Assembly: GCF_900107045.1 (NCBI RefSeq)
Contig: NZ_FNON01000007.1
Coordinates: 186,001-250,000, forward strand
Direction of reading: 5' to 3'
From: Amycolatopsis xylanica
GTDB taxonomy: Bacteria > Actinomycetota > Actinomycetes > Mycobacteriales > Pseudonocardiaceae
DNA: 64,000 nucleotides
Both the position numbers and the translations under genes were made by a program. This document shows positions 26,132 to 34,383 of this stretch, one piece after another; positions within the stretch are counted from its first letter, which is position 1, and each line of letters starts with the position of its first letter. The notes under the pieces are model-generated. The model had not been told where the DNA came from, searched no databases, and was given only the letters and a program-made list of their open reading frames with translations.

Positions 26132-29100
26132 TTAGCCCGTGGGCTGGCAGAGGTGGCCGGGCGGGGCGGAGGCGGGCAGGGCGGCGCGTTCGTCCGGGGT
26201 GAAGTCGCGGTAGCCGATGGCGCCGCACAGCTTGGGCATCCAGCTGGCAGGGTCGAGTGAGAGCGTGCCGCCGATGCCTTTGTCGTCCGCGTAGAGCACG
26301 GTCTTGCCGTCACTTGAGAGGTCGATGAAGTAGTACGGACTTCCCTGCCCACTGCCGTTGGGATGCCCGAACTCGTAGCTGTCGACCGGCGCCTGCGACC
26401 CGATCTGATGGATGCGGATCGAGTTGTTGGCGGCGATCACGAAACGGCCGTCGCCGCCAAGGAATCGCGCCACCCACGGCGTCGAGTTGATGCCGGTCAA
26501 GCTGTGGAAAGGCCCGAGCTCCCTGCGTGACGGATCTCGGCGCCAGAGTTCGACGACCGACGCCTGCCGCAGCAGAGCGAAATAGCGGCCGCCGGCGTCG
26601 AACTGGATGCTGATCAGGTCGGGCGTGGTCTCCACGGTCGTCGTCGTGCGGCCGGTGATCAGGTCGACGATCCGGACGACGGGGTCGCCGGAGATGACCA
26701 CCGCGACCTGGTTGGCCGCCGGATAGGGGCCGACCGAATTGATCTCACCCCCGGGCGGCAGCACGGCGCGCGCGTCCCAATGTGCGATCTGGTCCCCGGT
26801 TCTCGGGTCCCAGGACTGCACCTGGGTGTCGGCGACGGTCAGCAGGTTCCCGCTGTGGTCGAAGTAGTAGCCGAAGTTGTTGTCCGGCTGCTTGTGCCCG
26901 GTCGCGAGGTAGTCGCCGACCGTGGTCGGTGGCGGGCTGGTCGGGCGCGCGGTGGTGATGCGGGAGACCTCGCGCAGGCTCTCGGTTTCCCTGACCACCA
27001 CCACGTTCGAGCCCTCGCGGTTGACGAGCAGCGTGCCGTCGCCACTGAGCCCGAGCGTGTTGCCGTCCGGATCCCAGGCGGGCTGCGGCGCGGGCGCCCT
27101 GGCCAGCAGCCGGTCGTCGTCATCGTCAGCCGGGCGCAGCTGGAGCGAGCCGTCCTTCAGCAGGCTGATCGTCTTCGCGCCATCGCGAGTCAGCACCTGG
27201 GTGACGACGGACAGCGTCCTCGTGCCGGGTGGCAGTTCGGTATAGGTGAGCTGCGCGGTATCCATGTAGGCCACCAGAAGCTTGTCACCTGACGCGATCA
27301 GATCCGTGATCGGAGTGGCGAGGCCGGGCAGCTGGATGCCGGAACTGAGCTTGGCTCCCCGCACCAAATCCAGAAGACTTCCATCTTCGTCCTTCACCAG
27401 TACCCGCCGTCCATCCGCGTCCAAGCCGACCAGTCCGCAATGGACCGACTTGGTCGGATAAGGGCTGCCCAGCGCGGCGCCATCAGCAACCCGTACAAGC
27501 TGGTATACGGACTGGTCATCGCCCTGTGGCAGGCAGGTCGCGACGGCCGTCCGGTCGCCGGACATCAGGAATTGCCGGTCCTGGGCCCGGTCCAGCACGG
27601 CCCGCGACAGACCGGTGCTCAGGTCGACGGCGACGAGGCCGTAGTCACGCTGCTCGCCCACGGTCTTCACCAGCAGCGTCCGGTCGTCCGCGCCGATCCA
27701 GAGCCCGTTGACGGTGCCGGGCGGTGCGGCGAGTTCGGTCTTGACCCCTGTTTCCAGGTCCCACCACACGAGGCGGTCCTTCATGCCGACCGCGATCATC
27801 CTGCCGTCCGCCGAGAGCGCCGCCGCGTCCTGCGGCGCGTTGTAGAACACCGTGAAGCCCGCCACCTTCGGCAGCCGCCGCACCGGGCCGGTGGTCCCGT
27901 CCACGCCGACATCGAACCAGCCAGGTGTCCCCGTCTCGTCGATGAACGCGGCGCGTTTCCCGTCCGGGGCGACCATGCTGTAGACCACGTACCCGGCTGC
28001 CAGCGGCTCGGCACGCACCGTCCCGGTGGCGGCGTGGACGAACAGCGTCGAGCGGCCCATGTCCGTGCTGGCGAACACCACTTCGCCGTCCCGGCTCGTG
28101 TGCGACACCTTGAGCTTGCCCGATAGTCCGGAAAGGACCTTCGTGGACTGGGAATGCTTGAGGTACTCACGCAAAAGCTGATTGCGCGCCTCCTGCGTCG
28201 GTGCCGTCCGGTATGCGGCGAGAGCGGTCATCACCGACAACGCCGGGTCGGAGGTCGCGACGTCCTGCGACGCCTGCGCCAGCGCCCGCGAGTCGGCGAG
28301 CACCTGCGCCTGATCACGTTGCCGATTCGTGTACCAATAAAGCGCGCCCAACACGAGCGCGACCACGACGACCAGCGCCAGCCCGGAACGCAGCGCCAGT
28401 CGCCTGCGAGTCTGGGTGCGCTGTTGCGCATAGGACCTGTCGAGGTAGTCGCGCTCGGCCTCGTTCAAATCACCACCGTGCGCGGGCAGCCATTGTCGCG
28501 CGACCGCGAGCCGGGTTCCCCGGTACAGCAACGAAACATCGCGACCGCCGCGCCGCCACGACTCGGTGTCATCGGCGATCTGCTGATGCGCGCGCAGCCA
28601 GTCGCGGTCGGCGCCGATCCACTCCCGCAGGCGTGGCCAGCTGGTCAGCAACGCCTCGTGGGTGACTTCGACCGTGTCCTCTCGCTGGGTGAGCAGCCGC
28701 GCCTGGGTGAATACGGCCAGTACAGCCAAAGTGGCCGCGGGATCCGCGCTCGCGGCCAGCAGACCGGCACGCGAAACGCTGCGGCGAACGTCTTCGGTGC
28801 CTTCGCCGATCCGGATCAGCCGGAGGAACAGCGCGCGGGCCACCAGCCGTCCGGCGGCGTCGAGGCCGTCGTGCACGCGGTCGGCCGTGGTGGCGATGGC
28901 GTGCTGGATGCCGCCCGCGTCCTGATAGCCCCGTACCGTCAGGGTCGAGCCGTTGCGCTGCTGCCAGCAGACGCGCAAAGCGTGCGCCAGCAACGGCAAC
29001 CGGCCCGCCTCGTAGCCTGCCTCGCGGTCGGCGCCCGCGTTCGCCGTGGCGCCGAGGTCGCGCAGCAGCAGTTCGACCAGGCCGGGCTCGATCTGCAGTC

Positions 29101-29926
29101 CGGCGGCCTCGGCCGGGTAGAGGATCGCCTCGCGCAGTTCCGGCTCGGACATCGGCCCGACCACCAGCGGGGCGTCCTGCAACGCGGCACGCAGCCGGGG
29201 CCGGTCGGCGCACGCCGGGTAGAAGTCCGCGCGCACGCCGATCACGACCAGCCCGGCGTCGGACTCCGCCAGGTGGACGAGCAGGTCGATGAACACCCGC
29301 CGCTGCCGGTCGTCGGCGCACAGCGTGAACAGTTCCTCGAACTGGTCGACCACCACCACGACCCGGGTGTCCGGGCCGCCGCTGGGTCCGCGCGACGCCC
29401 GTGCCAGCATCGGCACGCACCGGCGCGGATCGGTGGTGAGTTCCTCGACGGTCGCGACCACGTCGCCGCCGGTCAGCGCGGCGAGATTGGCGGCCAGCAC
29501 CCACAACGGGTCGGTGGTCGGCGTCAGCACCAGCTTCGGCCACCGGTCCGAGCCCGGCAACGCGGCGCGGTCGAGTGCGGGCAGCAGCCCGGCCCTCAGC
29601 AGCGACGACTTCCCCGCTCCCGACGGTGCCAGCACCACCTGGACACCGCCGCTGTCCAGCCGCCGGTCGAGGCGGTCGATCAGCTCCGCGACGAGCCCGT
29701 CCCGCCCGAAGAACCAGTCGGCCTGCTCCGGCCCGAACGCGGCCAGTCCCGGATACGGGCACTCCGGCACGGGACCGCCCGCGACCGTCCGGCGCCGGGC
29801 ACGCACGCCATCGCGGTAGTAGATGTGCTGATCCCGGGCCGCGAGCTGGATCCGCGCGTCGCCGGAAGCGTGTGCCTCGAGGTGGATCCCGCGCAGCGGC
29901 GTGGTCGGCGGGTCGCTGGGCTCCAT
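26132..29926 (-). CDS. STAND NTPase with transmembrane helix and propeller-like C-terminus
   Basis: A 1264-residue NLR-like protein. A short motif, RIQLAARDQHI, occupies residues 25-35. The nSTAND entry sequence CPYPGLAAFGPEQADWFFGRD follows. Walker A is APSGAGKSS (about 100-108), and the Walker B region is VVVVVDQFEELF. One membrane helix (GLALVVVVALVLGALYWY, about residues 512-530) separates the NTPase half from about 650 residues of repeating WD40-like beta segments. Such proteins act as sensors that oligomerise on ligand binding and fire a partner effector. The gene starts 3 bases after the cyclase-like gene, which ends with the same motif, so that protein is the likely partner. The trigger is unknown. 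Confidence 0.87.
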   Translation of the reverse strand: MEPSDPPTTPLRGIHLEAHASGDARIQLAARDQHIYYRDGVRARRRTVAGGPVPECPYPGLAAFGPEQADWFFGRDGLVAELIDRLDRRLDSGGVQVVLAPSGAGKSSLLRAGLLPALDRAALPGSDRWPKLVLTPTTDPLWVLAANLAALTGGDVVATVEELTTDPRRCVPMLARASRGPSGGPDTRVVVVVDQFEELFTLCADDRQRRVFIDLLVHLAESDAGLVVIGVRADFYPACADRPRLRAALQDAPLVVGPMSEPELREAILYPAEAAGLQIEPGLVELLLRDLGATANAGADREAGYEAGRLPLLAHALRVCWQQRNGSTLTVRGYQDAGGIQHAIATTADRVHDGLDAAGRLVARALFLRLIRIGEGTEDVRRSVSRAGLLAASADPAATLAVLAVFTQARLLTQREDTVEVTHEALLTSWPRLREWIGADRDWLRAHQQIADDTESWRRGGRDVSLLYRGTRLAVARQWLPAHGGDLNEAERDYLDRSYAQQRTQTRRRLALRSGLALVVVVALVLGALYWYTNRQRDQAQVLADSRALAQASQDVATSDPALSVMTALAAYRTAPTQEARNQLLREYLKHSQSTKVLSGLSGKLKVSHTSRDGEVVFASTDMGRSTLFVHAATGTVRAEPLAAGYVVYSMVAPDGKRAAFIDETGTPGWFDVGVDGTTGPVRRLPKVAGFTVFYNAPQDAAALSADGRMIAVGMKDRLVWWDLETGVKTELAAPPGTVNGLWIGADDRTLLVKTVGEQRDYGLVAVDLSTGLSRAVLDRAQDRQFLMSGDRTAVATCLPQGDDQSVYQLVRVADGAALGSPYPTKSVHCGLVGLDADGRRVLVKDEDGSLLDLVRGAKLSSGIQLPGLATPITDLIASGDKLLVAYMDTAQLTYTELPPGTRTLSVVTQVLTRDGAKTISLLKDGSLQLRPADDDDDRLLARAPAPQPAWDPDGNTLGLSGDGTLLVNREGSNVVVVRETESLREVSRITTARPTSPPPTTVGDYLATGHKQPDNNFGYYFDHSGNLLTVADTQVQSWDPRTGDQIAHWDARAVLPPGGEINSVGPYPAANQVAVVISGDPVVRIVDLITGRTTTTVETTPDLISIQFDAGGRYFALLRQASVVELWRRDPSRRELGPFHSLTGINSTPWVARFLGGDGRFVIAANNSIRIHQIGSQAPVDSYEFGHPNGSGQGSPYYFIDLSSDGKTVLYADDKGIGGTLSLDPASWMPKLCGAIGYRDFTPDERAALPASAPPGHLCQPTG

Positions 29927-29929
29927 CGG

Positions 29930-30655
29930 TCACCTCTCGGTGATGTGCTGATCCCGTGCCGCTTGGTAGACGCGGCCGCTGTCCGAGGCGGTCGCGGTCA
30001 TCGTGATCGCCGCGCCGGGCGGCGGCTCAGCTTCGGCCGTGCCCTCAAGAGCCGTGCCCTCAAGGTAAGGATGATCGGGCAAGGAGACCCACGCGATCGT
30101 GGTGGTCTCCTTGACCGCCACCCGTACCGGCCGGAACGTCGCCGCGTCGAGGACCGCGCTGTTGCGCACGACCTCGTCGTAGAACCACCCCGAGGCGATC
30201 AGCGCCAGCACACCGGGCGATTCGGCCAGCGCCTTCTTCACCGCGGGCGCGTCCAGCAGCCGGAACGTCAAATTGACCGAGCCCGCCGTGACACCGTGGT
30301 CGTCGAAGGTGACCTCGCCGGCGTGCAGCGCCATCCGCAGCCGGATCCGCTCCTCGGGCGGATGGTTCGCGTTGTGCGCACGCAACTCCGCGACCACCGC
30401 GAGCGGCAAGGTCTCGACGAACGGCCCCTTCGGCGTCTCCGCGGGCGCGAGCAGGAACACGCCGTCGCCGCGATCCTCGCGATGGCAGTCGTCCCACGAC
30501 AGGCCCGCCGCCCGGAACGCTCGCTTGACCGCGCGGTACATCCCGTCGCGCACGGCCACCTGGTGCGGGGTCGTTCTGCGGTGATCCCCGAAGCCCCGCA
30601 CGTCGACGGCGAGAATGGTCCGGTGCACGGCGAGTGGCGTTCTGATCTCGGACAC
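29930..30655 (-). CDS. Class III nucleotide cyclase-like protein with C-terminal pairing motif
   Basis: A 241-residue protein. Residues about 12-160 follow the class III cyclase order. Metal Asp candidates lie in ILAVDVRGFG and EDRGDGVFLL; RLRMALHAGEV and SVNLTFRLLD follow, the latter with the Asn and Arg expected near the transition state. Many actinobacterial relatives are cyclase-derived without proven activity. The last 19 residues hold RVYQAARDQHI, nearly the same as residues 25-35 of the adjacent STAND protein. A 20-bp palindrome lies 31-50 bases upstream of the ATG. It may be an effector switched on by the STAND protein. Confidence 0.75.
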   Translation of the reverse strand: MSEIRTPLAVHRTILAVDVRGFGDHRRTTPHQVAVRDGMYRAVKRAFRAAGLSWDDCHREDRGDGVFLLAPAETPKGPFVETLPLAVVAELRAHNANHPPEERIRLRMALHAGEVTFDDHGVTAGSVNLTFRLLDAPAVKKALAESPGVLALIASGWFYDEVVRNSAVLDAATFRPVRVAVKETTTIAWVSLPDHPYLEGTALEGTAEAEPPPGAAITMTATASDSGRVYQAARDQHITER

Positions 30656-30685
30656 TCCGCGATGCTGGCAGCAAAGCGACGCGGC

Positions 30686-30705
30686 GTATGCGTCATCTGA
30701 CGCAT
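30686..30705 (-). promoter_or_regulatory. Palindrome upstream of the cyclase-like gene, candidate operator
   Basis: TATGCGTCA and its complement TGACGCATA flank TC, 31 bases upstream of the cyclase-like ATG and 11 bases after the lipoprotein stop. Size and symmetry suit a dimeric regulator. No T-rich tract follows, so a terminator is less likely. Confidence 0.55.
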
Positions 30706-30715
30706 AGCGCGCGGG

Positions 30716-31657
30716 TCATCCCCGGAGGAACAGGACGACCTTCTTCGAGGGCGGCGGCGTGATCCACGGACCGGCGTTGTCGTCGAGCAGCACACCCGCC
30801 GGATCCACGGTCAGCTCGGCGCCCGCGAAGTCGTCGGGCAGCTCGAACAGCATGACCCGGTCCGCGCTGGGCTTGGCGTACGCCTTGGCCCCGCCGGGCA
30901 GGTCGAGCGTGAAGGCCTCCGGCTGCCGGAAGCTGCCGGGCCTGCCCGGCCCGTCGACCGTGAGGCGCAAGTCCGTGCACTCCAGGAAGATCCGGTGATC
31001 ACCGGCCCAGCCCGCGGCGGCCGTCCACGGTTGCAGGTAACAGCTCCGCTTGCCGAAGTCGATGCCGACCTCGACCTCGCCGGTGGCGACCGTGCCCTTG
31101 CCCGCGGTGCGCGCGTCGCCCAGTTCCACGACGCGGGGGCGGTAGAAGCCGACCGGGTTCTCCGGACCGCGGATCCCGGTGCGCAGGTTGTAGCTCAGGG
31201 GACGCCCGGCGTCGAGCACCTCGAGCAACGCCGACTGTCCTTTTCGGACACTGACAAGCAGGGAGTCACCGCTGTTCGGCTGGCGTGCCAGCACTTTCCG
31301 CTGCTCGCCCACGCGGACCGCGGCGATCACCGGCATCGGCGCACCCGGTACCGGTACCGGCTCGAACGCGGGTTCCCTGGTGCCGTAGGCGATGACGAAT
31401 TCGTAGCCGTCGGCCGCGTGTTTGCCGCCGAGTTCCGGCGGCAGGTCCGAGCGGACCTCGACCGCGCTGAACCCCAGGCTGAAATGCGGGCCGACGAACG
31501 CGCCGACGGCCGCGTCCAGCCGGGTCGCGCTCGCGGGCGGCTGCAGCGGCCTGGCGCTGAGTTCGAGGTAGTCGGCCGCGGCCGCCGGGACTTCCTCCGC
31601 GCAGGCGCCGGCGAACAGCACCAGCACAGCGGCGAGCCCGGCGGCACGACTTCTCAT
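30716..31657 (-). CDS. Predicted lipoprotein of unknown function
   Basis: A 313-residue protein with a lipoprotein signal, MRSRAAGLAAVLVLFAGACA; the lipobox is FAGAC. The mature part is beta-rich without known motifs and has Cys in KRSCYLQPW and FLECTDLRL. It ends with a hydrophobic VVLFLRG. It lies 40 bases after paaE and 60 bases before the cyclase-like gene, all on one strand. It could therefore be read through from the paa operon or belong with the cyclase/STAND pair; a CCCCC/GGGG stem between paaE and this gene is weak. I do not recognise the family. Confidence 0.68.
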   Translation of the reverse strand: MRSRAAGLAAVLVLFAGACAEEVPAAAADYLELSARPLQPPASATRLDAAVGAFVGPHFSLGFSAVEVRSDLPPELGGKHAADGYEFVIAYGTREPAFEPVPVPGAPMPVIAAVRVGEQRKVLARQPNSGDSLLVSVRKGQSALLEVLDAGRPLSYNLRTGIRGPENPVGFYRPRVVELGDARTAGKGTVATGEVEVGIDFGKRSCYLQPWTAAAGWAGDHRIFLECTDLRLTVDGPGRPGSFRQPEAFTLDLPGGAKAYAKPSADRVMLFELPDDFAGAELTVDPAGVLLDDNAGPWITPPPSKKVVLFLRG

Positions 31658-31697
31658 CCGGCTATCCCCCTAGACAAGGAAAGGGGACAGCTTAAAC

Positions 31698-32753
31698 CTA
31701 AGAATCGAAGTCGACCGTCAGGGTGTCCGAAACGGGCAGAGATTGACATGTGAGGACGAATCCTGCTTCAACCTCGGCCTTTTCCAACGCGAAATTGCGC
31801 CGCATGTCCACTTTCCCGGCGGTCACCTTCGCGCGGCACGTGCCGCATACCCCGCCTTTGCACGCGAAGGGCAGATCGGGGCGGAACCGCTGTGCCCCGT
31901 CCAGCACCGAAGTGTCACGAGACAATGTCATTGTGGTCGCCCGGCCGTCGAGCACGAGCGTCACTTCACTGGCCGCTCCGGTGACAGCGGGGTCCGCGTG
32001 GTGCACGGGTTCCGGCGGCAGCTCGTCCACATAGAACAATTCCTGGTGGACCCGTTCTCCGGGCACGCCCAGCTCCGTGAGCAGGCCTTGCGCGCCGGTC
32101 ACCATTTCGAATGGACCGCACAGCCACCAGTGCGCGACCTCTTCGACCGGCACCAGCACGTCGAACAATTTTCGTAATTTATCGACGTCCAGCCTGCCGG
32201 TGAACAATTCCGCCTCGCGCGGTTCGCGCGAAAGCACATGCACGAGTTCCAGCCTTGACGGATACCGATCCTTCAGGTCCGCGAGCTCGTCGGCGAACAT
32301 GACCGTGTCGGTCCGGCGGTTCCCGTACAGCACGGTGACGGTGATGTCCGGGTTCTCGAGCAGCGAAGCCGCGATCGACAGCACGGGCGTGATCCCCGAG
32401 CCCGCCGCGATCAGCACGTGGTGCGCGGCCGTGGCCAGATCCGGGGTGAACTTCCCGGTCGGCGCGGCGACCTCGATCTCGTCGCCCGGCTTGACCTCGT
32501 TGACCAGCCACGACGAGAACAGCCCGCCCGGCACCTCGCGCACGCCGACGCGCGGGCGCGCGCCGGCGGGCGCGCAGATCGAGTACGAGCGCCGTTCGTC
32601 GCGGCCGTCGACGACCCGGCGCAGCGTCAGCGACTGCCCCGGCAGGAAGCGGTACTCGGCGTCGAAGTCCGGCGGCACGTCGAAGGTCACGGCGACGGCG
32701 TCGTCGCACAACCGCTCGACGCCTGCCACGGTGAGAGTGCGGAACGCGGCCAC
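31698..32753 (-). CDS. paaE: Phenylacetyl-CoA epoxidase reductase subunit
   Basis: A 351-residue NADPH- and FAD-dependent reductase that passes electrons to the PaaA di-iron site. The FAD/NAD domains include RRSYSICAPAGARP and HHVLIAAGSGITPVLSIAASLL. A C-terminal plant-type 2Fe-2S domain has FACKGGVCGTCRAKV and the distal Cys in FVLTCQ. GTG at 32753 follows the paaD stop with no gap. It is the last gene of paaZABCDE. Confidence 0.95.
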   Translation of the reverse strand: MAAFRTLTVAGVERLCDDAVAVTFDVPPDFDAEYRFLPGQSLTLRRVVDGRDERRSYSICAPAGARPRVGVREVPGGLFSSWLVNEVKPGDEIEVAAPTGKFTPDLATAAHHVLIAAGSGITPVLSIAASLLENPDITVTVLYGNRRTDTVMFADELADLKDRYPSRLELVHVLSREPREAELFTGRLDVDKLRKLFDVLVPVEEVAHWWLCGPFEMVTGAQGLLTELGVPGERVHQELFYVDELPPEPVHHADPAVTGAASEVTLVLDGRATTMTLSRDTSVLDGAQRFRPDLPFACKGGVCGTCRAKVTAGKVDMRRNFALEKAEVEAGFVLTCQSLPVSDTLTVDFDS

Positions 32754-33248
32754 TCAGATCTCCTTGACGTGTTCGAAAGGCTCAAGACAGGCGCGGCACC
32801 GGCGCAGCGCCTTGCACGCGGTCGCGCTGAACCGGGACAGCTCCTCGGTGTCCGCCGAGTCGCAGCGCGGGCACCGGACGCGCGACACCGGCGCGCTCAG
32901 CGTGAGCGGGATCGGGCCGGACCGCCGCGGCGCCCGCCCCGGCGGCGCGATGCCTGCCTCGGCGAGCTTGCGCTTGCCGTTCTCGCTGATCCAGTCGGTC
33001 GACCAGGCGGGCTCCAGCACCGTCCGCACCTCGACCTCGGCGAAGCCGGCGCCGAGCAGCGCGTGCTCGAGGTCGTCGCGCATGGTGTCCATGGCCGGGC
33101 AGCCGGTGTACGTCGGCGTGATCGAGACGACCACGCGGCCGCCGGTCTCGTCGACCTCACGCAGCACACCGAGGTCGGCGAGCGTGAGCATCGGCAGCTC
33201 GGGATCGGTGACCGTGGCCGCGACGGCGGCGGCCGTCACTGTGCTCAC
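32754..33248 (-). CDS. paaD: Phenylacetate degradation Fe-S assembly factor
   Basis: A 164-residue protein. The N-terminal MIP18/DUF59-type domain carries TDPELPMLTLADLGVLREV and TPTYTGCPAMDTM. A C-terminal zinc-ribbon-like part has Cys pairs in RVRCPRCDSADTEELS and LRRCRACLEPFEHV. PaaD is thought to help mature the metal centre of the epoxidase complex. GTG at 33248 overlaps the paaC stop (GTGA); the longer frame upstream is a shadow of paaC. Confidence 0.93.
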   Translation of the reverse strand: MSTVTAAAVAATVTDPELPMLTLADLGVLREVDETGGRVVVSITPTYTGCPAMDTMRDDLEHALLGAGFAEVEVRTVLEPAWSTDWISENGKRKLAEAGIAPPGRAPRRSGPIPLTLSAPVSRVRCPRCDSADTEELSRFSATACKALRRCRACLEPFEHVKEI

Positions 33249-34102
33249 CACGTCGCGTCCGGATGTGCCCGTGCCACGCTCTGCATCTCCGCCAGCAGGA
33301 AGCCCAGCTGCTCGGTGTGCACGCCGTCGCGCCCGGTCTTGCCCGATACTCCCGCCAGCGCACCGGCTTCGGGCTTGGTGAGCGTCGAAGCCGCGAGCAC
33401 CTGCGCGAGCACGTCGTCGAACTCCTCGCGCAGCGACGCGGCGTCGACCAGTTCGATCGGGTGCGTCAGGAAAAGCTCGCCGACATACGGCCAGACCGCG
33501 TCGAGCCCCTCCTGCATCCGCTCGTGTGAGAGCGCGGTGCCGTCGCCGAGCCGGACCATCCACTGCGCGGCGTAGTCGCGGTGATAGGCCAGTTCCTTGA
33601 TTCCCTTGGCCGCGATCGCCGCCAGCACCGGGTCTTCCGACGACACCAGTCGCTGCAGCAAAGCGAGCCGCCACGTCGAGAACACGAACAGCCGCGCGAT
33701 CAGGTGCCCGAAGTGCCCGCCACCCAGCTCGGCGAGCCGGACGTTGCGGAACTCCCGGTCCGACCGGAAGAACGCCAGCCCGTCTTCGGTGCGCTCACTG
33801 CCGTCGGCCTTGCCGACCCTGGCGAGCAGCAGCCGCGCCTGGCCGAGCAGGTCGAGGCCGATGTTCGCGATGGCGACCTCGTCTTCCAGCTCGGGCGCGT
33901 TGGTGCACCACTCCTGCAGCCGGTGCGAGAAGATCAGCGCGTCGTCACCGAGCATCAGGCAGTACGCGGCGAGCGCCTGACCGTCCACACCGGACGGAAC
34001 CGAGGTGTCCACCCCGGACAGCGGGTCGTCGAACCCGGTGCCGAAAGCCCAGCGGGAGTCGTTCTCCTCGGTGATCGCTTCGTAAGCGTTGTCGAAACTC
34101 AT
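33245..34102 (-). CDS. paaC: Phenylacetyl-CoA epoxidase structural subunit
   Basis: A 285-residue ferritin-like subunit that forms the structural partner of PaaA. Characteristic segments are YCLMLGDDALIFSHRLQEWC, LEDEVAIANIGLDLLGQARLLL, FRNVRLAELGGGHFGHLIARLF and KELAYHRDYAAQWMVRLGDG. The metal ligands are only partly kept, as usual in PaaC. ATG at 34102 overlaps the paaB stop (ATGA). Confidence 0.95.
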   Translation of the reverse strand: MSFDNAYEAITEENDSRWAFGTGFDDPLSGVDTSVPSGVDGQALAAYCLMLGDDALIFSHRLQEWCTNAPELEDEVAIANIGLDLLGQARLLLARVGKADGSERTEDGLAFFRSDREFRNVRLAELGGGHFGHLIARLFVFSTWRLALLQRLVSSEDPVLAAIAAKGIKELAYHRDYAAQWMVRLGDGTALSHERMQEGLDAVWPYVGELFLTHPIELVDAASLREEFDDVLAQVLAASTLTKPEAGALAGVSGKTGRDGVHTEQLGFLLAEMQSVARAHPDATW

Positions 34103-34383
34103 ATGTGCGGCACATTCTCGGGAATGTCGTAGAAGGTCGGGTGCCGGTACACCTTGTCGCCGCTGGGCGCGAAGAACGGGTCCTTCTCGTCCGGGCTCGA
34201 CGCGGTGATGTCCTCGGCCTTGACGACCCAGATGGACACCCCCTCGTTGCGGCGGGTGTAGAGGTCACGCGCGTGGTGCAGCGCCATCTCGTCGTCCGCC
34301 GCGTGCAGCGAGCCGACGTGGACGTGGTTCAGCCCGCGCTTGCCACGGACGAAGACCTCGTAGAGCGGCCAATCATGCTTCAC
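34099..34383 (-). CDS. paaB: Phenylacetyl-CoA epoxidase subunit PaaB
   Basis: A 94-residue small subunit needed for the PaaABCE complex. The sequence WPLYEVFVRGKRGLNHVHVG, the ALHHARDLYTRR helix and the C-terminal YRHPTFYDIPENVPHI are family signatures. GTG at 34383 overlaps the paaA stop (GTGA). Upstream in-frame sequence is a shadow of paaA and was left out. Confidence 0.94.
   Translation of the reverse strand: MKHDWPLYEVFVRGKRGLNHVHVGSLHAADDEMALHHARDLYTRRNEGVSIWVVKAEDITASSPDEKDPFFAPSGDKVYRHPTFYDIPENVPHI

Noticed and set aside
19052..31657. Possible prophage or integrative element
   Set aside because: No integrase, recombinase, replication or structural phage gene and no tRNA or attachment-like repeat at the borders.
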